Shown here: in pieces, positions 1-6,185 of the stretch
Layout: every line of letters begins with the position of its first letter
Position numbering within the stretch: position 1 is the first letter of the stretch
From: an uncultured Clostridia bacterium
Lineage (GTDB): Bacteria > Bacillota > Clostridia > Oscillospirales > Oscillospiraceae
Direction: 5' to 3'
Length of the DNA: 10,104 nt
NCBI GenBank assembly: GCA_945946745.1
Contig: CAMEWZ010000057.1
Span: 1-10,104 of the forward strand
Notes under the pieces: generated by a model
What the model was told of the DNA's origin: nothing
Databases searched by the model: none
The model's input: only the letters and a program-made list of their open reading frames with translations
Position numbers and translations under genes: made by a program

Positions 1-611
1 GCTCCGGCTTCAAAATTGCCATGCGGGATCTGGAGATCCGGGGCGCGGGCAATCTGCTTGGCTCCGAGCAGTCCGGTCACATGATGAGCGTGGGCTACGA
101 CATGTACCTAAAGCTGCTGGACGAGGCCGTTCTGGAAGAACGGGGCGAGGCCCCCAAGGCCCCGGACTGCACTGCCGACCTCAACATCACCGCCAACGTG
201 GACAAGGACTACGTCTCCCGCGGGGAGGAGCGGATGGATCTGTACCGCCGGATGGCTGCCATCCGCAGCCAGGAGGACGCCGACGATCTGCTGGACGAAA
301 TCGTGGATCGCTACGGAGAACCCCCCAAGGGCGTGCTGAACCTCATCGATGTTGCCCTGCTCCGGGCCAAAGCCCGGGAGGCCGGTATCAAGGATATTCG
401 GCAGAAGGCCGGAGATGTGCTGTTTACGCTGACCAGTCTGAACTTCGACGCCGTTGGCGCCCTGTGTGCCGATCCGGACTACAAGGCCCGGGTCACCTTC
501 CTGGCCAACACCAAGGAGCCGACCCTGCGTTTAAAGCTTTCCTCCGGGGTAGACAGCTTGAAGCAAAGCAAGGTTTTCGTGGAGCGCTACCGCGGCTTCT
601 GCAACACTTGA
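1..611 (+). CDS. mfd: Transcription-repair coupling factor Mfd, C-terminal part (5' end outside window)
   Basis: Mfd is a DNA translocase that pushes stalled RNA polymerase off damaged template and recruits UvrA for nucleotide excision repair. The reading frame is open from base 3 and gives 202 residues up to TGA. It begins with the end of the second RecA-like motor domain: FKIAMRDLEIRGAGNLLG is the conserved post-motif VI stretch shared by Mfd and RecG, and SEQSGHM follows. The rest (from about base 160, DCTADLNITANVDKDYVS, then ERMDLYRRMAAI and IVDRYGEPP) matches the C-terminal regulatory D7 domain, which in Mfd folds back and masks the UvrA-binding domain; RecG lacks this domain, so Mfd is the better call. 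The C-terminus looks intact and I see no frameshift. No T-tracted terminator follows before the next promoter, so some read-through into the VanW-family gene is possible. Confidence 0.95.
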   Translation, partial: SGFKIAMRDLEIRGAGNLLGSEQSGHMMSVGYDMYLKLLDEAVLEERGEAPKAPDCTADLNITANVDKDYVSRGEERMDLYRRMAAIRSQEDADDLLDEIVDRYGEPPKGVLNLIDVALLRAKAREAGIKDIRQKAGDVLFTLTSLNFDAVGALCADPDYKARVTFLANTKEPTLRLKLSSGVDSLKQSKVFVERYRGFCNT

Positions 612-637
612 GGTTTCTTAAGAACTGTTTAGGATGG

Positions 638-665
638 TTGCTTTTTGAGGGAAATATGATATAAT
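638..665 (+). promoter_or_regulatory. Sigma-A-type promoter for the VanW-family gene
   Basis: A perfect TATAAT lies at 660-665 and is preceded by TG at 657-658, which makes an extended -10 (TGnTATAAT). A weak -35, TTGCTT, is at 638-643 with a 16-base spacer. The predicted start near 672 would give a leader of about 100 bases before the ATG at 771. The leader contains a short hairpin, GGCGG/CCGCC at 708-712 and 719-723 with a six-base loop. The -10 is embedded in a long inverted repeat, described separately. Confidence 0.65.
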
Positions 666-718
666 ACCGAACATTCCCATGGTCATATCCGTAACCCATG
701 GGGAATTGGCGGTATTAT
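661..718. repeat. 58-base imperfect inverted repeat overlapping the -10 and transcription start
   Basis: The outer arms ATAATACCG (661-669) and CGGTATTAT (710-718) are exact reverse complements. After a 3x3 mismatch, the inner arms ATTCCCATGG (673-682) and CCATGGGGAAT (696-706) pair with one bulged G. The loop is 13 bases, so about 19 base pairs can form. The left arm contains most of the -10 hexamer. RNA started at the local promoter would lack the outer left arm and could instead form the GGCGG/CCGCC hairpin at 708-723; read-through RNA from mfd could form the whole structure. It has no T-tract, so it is not a classical terminator. It could be an operator for a dimeric protein, an RNA switch between local and read-through transcripts, or a remnant of a palindromic repeat element. 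The symmetry is seen directly; the role is inference. Confidence 0.6.
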
Positions 719-770
719 CCGCCCCGCACACAGGCAGCATTGCCGCAGCCGTGAAAAAAGGAGACTCTGT

Positions 771-2810
771 ATGGCACAAGGTAAATTTTCCGCACCCCGG
801 CACAACCGGGATGAGGATCGGCAAATTGAACAGGCATTCCGCCAGGTCACCGGTCAGGAACCGCCTCCCCCACCCCGGAAGCCCCCGCGTGGGGATGGGG
901 ATTTTGATCTTTCCCAACTGCTTGGGGAGGCGGATTTTCCCCTGGAGGACGGCCAGATTTCCCCGGAGGAAGACCCACTTCCGCCAGAGGAACCGGAAAC
1001 CGACTGGCTGGATAAGACCATGGTCTTCCTCCAGGAAAACAAGAAAATGGTGCTGGCCGCTGGCTGCGCCCTAATTCTGGTACTGCTGCTGAGCGTTGTT
1101 GCCATTTTCCTGTTCAGCTCCTCCGATCCCTATGACAATCTCATTTTGAACAACGTGTATCTCGCGGATATCAACGTCGGCGGCATGACCAAAAGCGAAG
1201 CCATGGACGCCGTAAAGCAAGCTGCCGGCCAGACCTACACCACCCAGGACATGGTTATCGATTTGTCCGGCACCGAGCTGCGCCTCAGCCCGAAAAATAC
1301 CAAGGCCTCTCTGGATGTGAAGGCCGCGGTCAATGCCGCTTACGACTATGGCCGCACCGGTACCAAATCGGAACAGGAGCAGGCATATGCCGCCTCCCGC
1401 ACCGAGCAGCACATCATCGGGCTGCTGCCCTATCTGAATCTGGATACGGATTTTATCCGCAGCACGCTGAACACCTACGCCGCAGAAACCGGCAGTACCC
1501 TCACCCAAGCCACCTATGGTCTGGAGGGAGCGGAACCGGTATTGGCGACGGACAAGTTTAACGAAAAAGCCCCCACGCAGACCCTGGTCATCACCCTGGG
1601 TACCCCCGGCATCGGGTTTGACGCCAACGCTGTCTATAACCAGGTGCTGGATGCCTACAGTCTGAACCAGTTCCGGGTAACCGTGGATACCGTCACCGAA
1701 TCCGCCGAACCGGATCCCGTGGATCTGGACGCCATCTACAAGGAGTTCTACATCGCCCCTGTGGATGATACCCTGGACAGGAAAACCTTCCAAACCATCC
1801 CCGGCTCCTACGGCTATGAATTCGATCTGGAGGCCGCCAAAAAGCTGGTGGAACAAGCCCAATATGGGGAGACGGTGCGCATCCCGATGCAGTACATCGC
1901 CCCGAAAATTGCCGATGGGGAGATGCTCTTCCAGGATGTGCTGGGAGAATACCAGACCAAGCACACCAGCAACGAGAACCGGAATACCAATCTGCGCCTG
2001 GCCTGCGAGGCTCTGAACGGCGTGGTGCTGAACCCCGGCGAGACGCTGTCCTTCAACGACACCCTGGGCCAGCGCACCGCCGAGAAGGGCTATAAGCCCG
2101 CGCCTGCCTATTCCGGTCTGGAAACTGTGGATTCCATTGGCGGCGGTATCTGCCAGGTTTCTTCCACGCTGTACTACTGCACCCTGCTGGCGGATTTGGA
2201 TGTGGTATCCCGCATCAACCACGGCTTTGTCCCCACCTATATTGACTATGGCATGGACGCCACGGTCAGCTGGGGTGGCCCGGACTTCAAATTCCGCAAC
2301 AATACCAACTTCCCCTTGAAAATTCAAGCGGAGGTCTCCGGCGGCTATGTAAAGATCAAGCTGCTGGGCACCGACGAGCGGGACTACTACATCAAGATGG
2401 AGTACAAAATCACCGCCAGCCAGGATCCGAAAACGGAGTACCAGGATTACGCGCCGGACAACCCCCAGGGTTACAGGGACGGGGATGTGATCCAGGCGGG
2501 CACCACGGGTTACACCGTGAAAACCTACAAATGCAAGTACAGCAACCAGACCAACAAGCTGCTCTCCCGGGATTACACCGCCACCTCCCAATACACCACA
2601 GTGAATCGCATTGTTGCCCGGGTCACACAGCCGGAAACTGTTCCGCCCACGCAGCCCCCCACGCAGCCCCCCACAGAGCCAGCGGTTCCCACCGAGGCCC
2701 CCAGCCAGCCTACCGAACCGCCCGTGACGGAAGCTCCCGCCCCTGTGGAGCCTGCCGCTCCCGAGCAGCCAGCTGCCGATCCGGCCCCGGAATCGGACGC
2801 TGCCGCATAA
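771..2810 (+). CDS. VanW-family membrane-anchored envelope protein
   Basis: A 679-residue protein of the VanW family, whose biochemical role is unknown; it is thought to act at the cell wall. The start is fixed by AAGGAGA at 758-764, six bases before the ATG. Residues 1-90 are a Pro-, Asp- and Glu-rich cytoplasmic stretch with a PPPPP run near 31-35. Residues 93-117 are a hydrophobic membrane segment with no signal-peptidase site evident, so the bulk is extracellular. The ectodomain holds repeated segments of the peptidoglycan-binding type seen in this family, around 277-308 and 344-375, each with a PG...(F/Y)D...A pattern. The VanW domain is at about 394-525 and includes SNENRNTNLRLA, NPGETLSFN and GGGICQVSS (457-465, Cys461). 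A G5-like beta segment follows at about 545-620, then a 59-residue Thr/Pro/Glu/Ala tail suited to spanning the wall. It is transcribed alone, between its own promoter and terminator. It should not be read as vancomycin resistance, since VanW homologues are common in susceptible Clostridia. Confidence 0.92.
   Translation: MAQGKFSAPRHNRDEDRQIEQAFRQVTGQEPPPPPRKPPRGDGDFDLSQLLGEADFPLEDGQISPEEDPLPPEEPETDWLDKTMVFLQENKKMVLAAGCALILVLLLSVVAIFLFSSSDPYDNLILNNVYLADINVGGMTKSEAMDAVKQAAGQTYTTQDMVIDLSGTELRLSPKNTKASLDVKAAVNAAYDYGRTGTKSEQEQAYAASRTEQHIIGLLPYLNLDTDFIRSTLNTYAAETGSTLTQATYGLEGAEPVLATDKFNEKAPTQTLVITLGTPGIGFDANAVYNQVLDAYSLNQFRVTVDTVTESAEPDPVDLDAIYKEFYIAPVDDTLDRKTFQTIPGSYGYEFDLEAAKKLVEQAQYGETVRIPMQYIAPKIADGEMLFQDVLGEYQTKHTSNENRNTNLRLACEALNGVVLNPGETLSFNDTLGQRTAEKGYKPAPAYSGLETVDSIGGGICQVSSTLYYCTLLADLDVVSRINHGFVPTYIDYGMDATVSWGGPDFKFRNNTNFPLKIQAEVSGGYVKIKLLGTDERDYYIKMEYKITASQDPKTEYQDYAPDNPQGYRDGDVIQAGTTGYTVKTYKCKYSNQTNKLLSRDYTATSQYTTVNRIVARVTQPETVPPTQPPTQPPTEPAVPTEAPSQPTEPPVTEAPAPVEPAAPEQPAADPAPESDAAA
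2649..2672 (+). repeat. Two tandem 12-base units encoding TQPP-TQPP
   Basis: ACGCAGCCCCCC occurs twice in a row at 2649-2660 and 2661-2672, and a diverged third copy starts at 2673. The units are in frame and code for the start of the Pro/Thr tail of the VanW-family protein. The array could change length by slippage without breaking the frame. Confidence 0.75.
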
Positions 2811-2816
2811 CAATTC

Positions 2817-2855
2817 GCGGACGAAGCCAGCTGGCTTCGTCCGCTTTGTCTTGCT
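2817..2855 (+). terminator. Rho-independent terminator of the VanW-family gene
   Basis: A perfect 28-base palindrome at 2817-2844 (GCGGACGAAG CC and its mirror) forms a long GC-rich stem with a minimal loop. It is followed by the T-rich TTTGTCTTG. It begins six bases after the VanW stop codon. Its T-tract runs to the last codon of the convergent anti-sigma gene, whose TAG is at 2856-2854. Read on the minus strand the stem is followed by GAATTGTTATG, a poor T-tract, so it may stop the anti-sigma transcript only weakly. Confidence 0.85.
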
Positions 2856-3912
2856 ATTTCCGCTTGAAAACGATCTGTCCGATGGGCTGCTTGTCCCAGT
2901 CGTAGTAATGCACCGTCAAGGTGTCGGTTACCGTGCCCTGGCCCATGGAGAATTGGAAATAGATCTTTCCATCGTTCTCCTGCACACCGCCGCCCTCTGA
3001 ATAGGTGATTCCATCGATCTCCACCTTCATAATCTCATTGAACGCATCCTGGTCTGTGACCGTTTCCGGAATCCGGACACTGATGCCCAGGGGCGTCTGG
3101 GTGACGGTGGCCTCCCCTACGGTCATGCCGGGAATGGCATCGGGCGTTTCCGGGACATAGGTTCCACCCGCGGACGCGGGGGCCTCCGAGAGGGTGAAGG
3201 GCACCTCCAGGCGTTTCTGCTCGCCATCCGCTCCCCTGGCAAAGACGCTGCACACCACTTCTCCGGCAGGGTTGGTGCCATCGTTCATGCGGGTAGATTC
3301 CAGCAGAATGGTCAGTTCACTTGGCGAGCTGTTTTCAAACTTTTGCATCTCTGTAAAGACGCCCAATTCCTCGTTGGACATAAGGGTCGCGCTGGCAAAC
3401 AGCAGCTGCTTTCCCTGGTCCCGGGCATACTCCTCCAGGGTCTGATCCCCCGACAGGCCGATAGTGCTCACACCATCGCTGGGGTAAGCGTCATCCGGCG
3501 CCACAATGTATTGATCTCCCCCGGAAACCACAATCGTGGTCAGCACCTTGCCCAGGTCGCACAGAGATTCTGTGACCCGGCAGCTCCAGTCCTCTGCCTG
3601 AGCCGCTTCCGTCTGGGTCTGGATGTAAGGATCCGCCGCTTCCGGCAACTCTCGATTGTATGTTTTGAACATTTCCCGGATACGAAAGAGGTTTGCTGCA
3701 TAGGCAGTGGTAGCCAGGGCAAAGATCAAGCAGGCCGCCAGGATCAGGGCCAGCAGCCGTCTGGAATGGGGCCGGGCCGTGGTGTTTTCATATTTTCCCA
3801 TTTTCGGTTTCCTTTCCGGGGCTTGGCCGCGTCGCCCCTGGTAAGTCATGCATTCCACGAGATAGGTTTCCTCGATGCCATTCAATGCCTTGGAAATCAG
3901 CTTTCGGTTCAC
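2854..3912 (-). CDS. Probable membrane-bound anti-sigma factor (DUF4179-like), partner of the ECF sigma factor
   Basis: A 352-residue single-span protein. The frame stays open further upstream, but the start is set at GTG 3912 because AAAGGAGGGG (3930-3921) lies eight bases before it and the GTG overlaps the sigma stop codon as GTGA. Residues 1-50 are the short cytoplasmic part; ISKALNGIEETYLVECM resembles the N-terminal helix by which anti-sigma factors of DUF4179-type systems hold their sigma factor. Residues 52-72 are the membrane segment (LLALILAACLIFALATTAYAA). Residues 75-352 would be outside the cell, with CRVTESLCDLGKVLTTIVVSG near 111-131 and a second beta-rich part at about 260-352. 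I recognise no enzyme or binding motif there. Known for such pairs: the ectodomain senses an envelope signal and sigma is released. The anti-sigma role here is inferred from gene order, overlap and topology; the signal is unknown. Confidence 0.75.
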   Translation of the reverse strand: MNRKLISKALNGIEETYLVECMTYQGRRGQAPERKPKMGKYENTTARPHSRRLLALILAACLIFALATTAYAANLFRIREMFKTYNRELPEAADPYIQTQTEAAQAEDWSCRVTESLCDLGKVLTTIVVSGGDQYIVAPDDAYPSDGVSTIGLSGDQTLEEYARDQGKQLLFASATLMSNEELGVFTEMQKFENSSPSELTILLESTRMNDGTNPAGEVVCSVFARGADGEQKRLEVPFTLSEAPASAGGTYVPETPDAIPGMTVGEATVTQTPLGISVRIPETVTDQDAFNEIMKVEIDGITYSEGGGVQENDGKIYFQFSMGQGTVTDTLTVHYYDWDKQPIGQIVFKRK

Positions 3913-4466
3913 GCGATCATCCCCTCCTTTTGTAAGAATGCTTGCAGTTTTTCCCGTAACCGAAAAAGACGGACGGAGGCGGCGTGGGGTTGGATGCCCA
4001 TATTCCCGGCAATCCGGGAAACGGAATCGGCGTACCAATACCGGCGCACGAACAGATACCGGTCATCGTAGGACAGCTCCTTCAGAAACCGGTTGATGTA
4101 CGCAGCCAGCTCCTTGGCGTCGTATTCCGATTCCACGGTATTCAGCGCCGGAATTGTCTCCTCCAGTTCCTCCAATGCCGCGTCATAATAGCTGTTCCGC
4201 TTTTCGGCGGTATTGGCGTGATACCGGTTTAGGCAGATATTCCGGGCGATCCGGCAGGAATAGGCCCCCAGATATTGGGGCCGCTGGGGCGGGATGCGGT
4301 TCCACACCTGCAAATATGTATCGTTGGCGCATTCCTCCACATCCTGGGGATCCCGCAGAATATTCGACGCCACCTTTCGGATCGCCGCTCCGTATTTGGC
4401 GGTCAATTCCGTGATTGCCTGTTCCGAGCGCTCAAAGAACAGGTCAATGATTTCGTGATCTTTCAA
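3909..4466 (-). CDS. ECF-type sigma-70 family RNA polymerase sigma factor
   Basis: A 185-residue alternative sigma factor that would direct RNA polymerase to a stress or envelope regulon. Region 2 spans about residues 10-90, with the core-binding and -10 recognition stretch DPQDVEECANDTYLQVWNRI at 39-58 and the helix IARNICLNRYH at 73-83. Region 4 spans about 125-178, with the -35-binding helix-turn-helix SVSRIAGNMGIQPHAASVRLFRLREKLQ at 148-175. There is no region 1 or 3, as expected for ECF factors. The start is taken as TTG at 4466: a GTG three codons upstream (4475) is itself part of a near-perfect Shine-Dalgarno sequence and is too close to it to serve as start. The resulting MKDHEIIDLFFERSEQAI is the usual beginning of this subgroup. 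It is the first gene of a two-gene operon with the anti-sigma gene and may activate its own transcription, as many ECF factors do (inference). Confidence 0.92.
   Translation of the reverse strand: MKDHEIIDLFFERSEQAITELTAKYGAAIRKVASNILRDPQDVEECANDTYLQVWNRIPPQRPQYLGAYSCRIARNICLNRYHANTAEKRNSYYDAALEELEETIPALNTVESEYDAKELAAYINRFLKELSYDDRYLFVRRYWYADSVSRIAGNMGIQPHAASVRLFRLREKLQAFLQKEGMIA
3921..3930 (-). promoter_or_regulatory. Ribosome binding site fixing the anti-sigma GTG start
   Basis: AAAGGAGGGG on the minus strand lies inside the last codons of the sigma gene, eight bases before GTG at 3912-3910. It excludes the longer in-frame starts upstream, up to 4038, which would sit deep in the sigma gene and have no such site. 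With the GTGA overlap it points to translational coupling of the two genes. Confidence 0.85.
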
Positions 4467-4471
4467 ACACT

Positions 4472-4481
4472 TCACGTCCTT
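4472..4481 (-). promoter_or_regulatory. Ribosome binding site deciding the sigma TTG start
   Basis: AAGGACGTGA on the minus strand matches the ideal AAGGAGGTGA at nine of ten bases and ends five bases before TTG (4466-4464). The GTG at 4475-4473 lies within it. This supports the weak TTG as the real initiation codon. Confidence 0.7.
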
Positions 4482-4495
4482 TCCGTTACACCTAT

Positions 4496-4525
4496 ATAGT
4501 AAGGTTTTGCGGAGGAATATCTCAA
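4496..4525 (-). promoter_or_regulatory. Candidate promoter of the sigma/anti-sigma operon
   Basis: On the minus strand TTGAGA (4525-4520) is followed after 18 bases by TACTAT (4501-4496), within ACTATATAGG. The -35 is good and the -10 only fair, with an alternative TATATA at 4498-4493 giving a 21-base spacer. It is the only plausible promoter between the upstream terminator and the sigma start. A self-recognised ECF promoter cannot be excluded from the sequence. Confidence 0.45.
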
Positions 4526-4554
4526 GAAAATAGGGAAAAATGGAAAAGCATTTT

Positions 4555-4589
4555 CACAAAGGAAAAGCGAAGCCGGAATCCGGCTTCGC
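4555..4589 (-). terminator. Rho-independent terminator of the ddl-DUF1934 operon
   Basis: A perfect 10-base-pair stem, GCGAAGCCGG (4567-4576) with CCGGCTTCGC (4580-4589), has a three-base loop. On the minus strand it is followed by TTTTCCTTTG. It lies seven bases after the DUF1934 stop and separates that operon from the sigma operon transcribed in the same direction. Confidence 0.88.
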
Positions 4590-4596
4590 CCGCAGC

Positions 4597-5022
4597 TTAT
4601 TCCTTTGCCCGAATGTCCAAATGGTAGTCGATGATTCCGGCTTCTGTATTTTCGATGATGATTTCATACACCAGATCGATCACGCCGCCATCGGGTACGA
4701 TGTCGAAGAACACGCTGGTGGCCTTCACCGTCAGCATCAGCGCGCCAAAGGGCATTTCATACAGGCTGTCATGGGCAACCCCTTCCTGAAACACCATTTG
4801 GGAATTCAGCGCACCCCGGCGGGTCAGCAGAACCTTGCCAGGCTCTACCCGGAAGGTGGTGGTGACCCCCTCCAGCCCAGTCAAGGCGCTTTCCTCATAG
4901 GTGATATCCCAGCCGCCGTCCCGGAATTCCATGGTACCCTCTGTCACCAATTCAATGATTTCCGGCTCTTGCTCGGCATAGCGCTGCCGTCCTTGGATAG
5001 ACAATACCACAGATCGTTTCAT
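4597..5022 (-). CDS. DUF1934 (YwiB-like) beta-barrel protein
   Basis: A 141-residue protein of the DUF1934 family, which includes Bacillus subtilis YwiB. Its function is not established; the family is predicted to form a lipocalin-like beta-barrel that may bind a small molecule. The recognisable parts are the N-terminal strand MKRSVVLSIQGRQ, DGGWDITYEESALTGLEGVTTTFRVEPGKVLLTRRG in the first half, the GALMLTVKATSVFFDIVPDGGVIDLVYEIII hairpins and the closing strand AGIIDYHLDIRAKE. There is no signal peptide or membrane segment, so it should be cytoplasmic. Length is normal. Its ATG overlaps the ddl TGA as ATGA, which suggests coupled translation from the ddl transcript. Coupling to ddl hints at a link with wall precursor metabolism, but that is only a context inference. 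Confidence 0.85.
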   Translation of the reverse strand: MKRSVVLSIQGRQRYAEQEPEIIELVTEGTMEFRDGGWDITYEESALTGLEGVTTTFRVEPGKVLLTRRGALNSQMVFQEGVAHDSLYEMPFGALMLTVKATSVFFDIVPDGGVIDLVYEIIIENTEAGIIDYHLDIRAKE

Positions 5023-6089
5023 ACGCCTGCCTCCACCGCCAGGCGGATCAGCTCGTCAAGGATCTGGGGATAGGGAATCCCGCTGGCTTCAAACAGCTTG
5101 GGATACATGGAAATGGAGGTAAAGCCGGGAATGGTGTTGATTTCGTTGAATACCACCCGATTTTCCTCATAGGTGACAAAGAAATCCACCCGGCTCAGGC
5201 CCTGGCAGCCGATGGCGCTATAGACCCGCACCGCCGCCTCCCGGACGATCTCCGCCACCTCGTCGCTGATGCGGGCGGGGATATAAGCCGTAGAGGTATC
5301 GGTGATATACTTGGCATCATAGTCGTAAAAGTCCGCGCCGGAGTCGATCTCGCCGCAGATGGAAGCCACAGGGGTTTCATTGCCCATGACCGCCACCTCG
5401 ATCTCCCGGCCGTGGATGAATTCCTCCACCAGGATCTTCCGGTCATACTTTGCGGCGCACTGCAGAGCGGCGCGCAAAGCCTCCCGATCCGCCGCCTTGG
5501 ACACGCCCACCGAGGAGCCGGTGCCGGCAGGCTTGACGAACATGGGATACCGGAACCGCATTTCCAGTTCCGTCAGCGTGTTCTCCATATGGTTATCCAG
5601 TTCCGACGCGCGAACCAGCTGCCAGGCCGCCTGGGGCACCCCCGCGTGATCCACCACCAGTTTGGTCAGCGTCTTGTCCATGGCCACGGCGGAAGCCGCC
5701 ACATGGGGGCCTACATAGGGAATCCCCGCCATTTGCAGCAGGCCCTGCATGGCGCCGTCCTCGCCGTTTTCCCCATGGAGCACGGGGAACACCACGTCGA
5801 TCCGTTCCCGGACAACGCTCTCCCCCTCGAAGCTCAGCAGGCCCTGGCCCCGGACGGGAGAAATGGCTGCCCGGCGGTTCCCGGGATGGGTTTTCCAGGT
5901 TCCCTTGGGCAGCATGGAATAATCCTCGCCGCCAAACAGAATCCAGTCCCCCTCCTTGGTGATGCCCAGGGGAAAGACCTGGTATTTGCTTTTGTCCAGG
6001 TTGTTTAGAACGGACTCTGCCGAGCGCAGGGAAACCTCGTGCTCCGGGCTGATTCCGCCAAACAAGACGCAGACAGTTTGCTTTTTCAC
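5019..6089 (-). CDS. ddl: D-alanine--D-alanine ligase
   Basis: Ddl joins two D-alanines with ATP to give the D-Ala-D-Ala dipeptide that MurF adds to the peptidoglycan precursor; it acts in the cytoplasm. The 356-residue protein is a full ATP-grasp ligase: VLFGGISPEHEVSLRSAESV at 8-27 with catalytic Glu16, HGENGEDG at 105-112, the ATP-loop region VKPAGTGSSVGVSK at 185-198 with its catalytic Ser, VEEFIHGREIEVAVMG at 221-236, the omega-loop FYDYDAKY at 254-261, and metal ligands Asp302, Glu316 and Asn318 in RVDFF and FNEINTIPG. The Tyr in the YDYDAKY loop is typical of D-Ala-D-Ala ligases and argues against a VanA-type D-lactate ligase. It starts at GTG 6089 with TGAGGCG about seven bases upstream; an ATG one base upstream runs straight into TGA. 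First gene of an operon with the DUF1934 gene; no strong promoter is visible in 6090-6185. Confidence 0.96.
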   Translation of the reverse strand: MKKQTVCVLFGGISPEHEVSLRSAESVLNNLDKSKYQVFPLGITKEGDWILFGGEDYSMLPKGTWKTHPGNRRAAISPVRGQGLLSFEGESVVRERIDVVFPVLHGENGEDGAMQGLLQMAGIPYVGPHVAASAVAMDKTLTKLVVDHAGVPQAAWQLVRASELDNHMENTLTELEMRFRYPMFVKPAGTGSSVGVSKAADREALRAALQCAAKYDRKILVEEFIHGREIEVAVMGNETPVASICGEIDSGADFYDYDAKYITDTSTAYIPARISDEVAEIVREAAVRVYSAIGCQGLSRVDFFVTYEENRVVFNEINTIPGFTSISMYPKLFEASGIPYPQILDELIRLAVEAGV

Positions 6090-6127
6090 ATTATCGCCTC
6101 ATTCAATAGATAATTCACAAATTGCCA

Positions 6128-6156
6128 CTGGAAATCTGGCGCAACGGTGGTATAAT
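6128..6156 (+). promoter_or_regulatory. Extended -10 promoter for the small acidic protein
   Basis: TATAAT at 6151-6156 is preceded by TG at 6148-6149, an exact extended -10. The -35 position (CTGGAA, 6128-6133, 17-base spacer) is poor; a better TTGCCA at 6122-6127 is too far away. Predicted leader of about 23 bases. AAGGAGG at 6173-6179 provides a strong ribosome binding site. Confidence 0.65.
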
Positions 6157-6185
6157 AATGGGACTACGCAGCAAGGAGGTTCACC

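Noticed and set aside
614..623. TTCTTAAGAA palindrome after mfd as a terminator
   Set aside because: The stem is short and AT-rich and no T-tract follows directly.
679..1074. 131-codon open frame starting inside the VanW leader
   Set aside because: It has no ribosome binding site and overlaps the real gene in another frame, with Arg/Pro/Trp-rich nonsense composition.
1071..2813. 580-codon open frame antisense to the VanW-family gene
   Set aside because: It is a shadow frame: Gly/Leu/Val-rich low-complexity sequence with no start site, while the sense frame has clear domains.
3913..4038. Longer N-terminus for the anti-sigma protein
   Set aside because: This part lies inside the sigma gene, reads Arg-rich and lacks a start site; the ribosome binding site at 3921-3930 and GTGA overlap fix the start at 3912.
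5412..6008. 198-codon plus-strand open frame antisense to ddl
   Set aside because: Shadow frame rich in Gly, His and Arg; the ddl frame carries all the catalytic motifs.
771..6089. VanW-family gene and a D-Ala ligase close together, suggesting a vancomycin-resistance cluster
   Set aside because: No VanH, VanX, VanY or VanRS is present, the ligase has the Tyr-containing YDYDAKY loop and ordinary Ddl features, and the two genes lie in opposite, separate transcription units.
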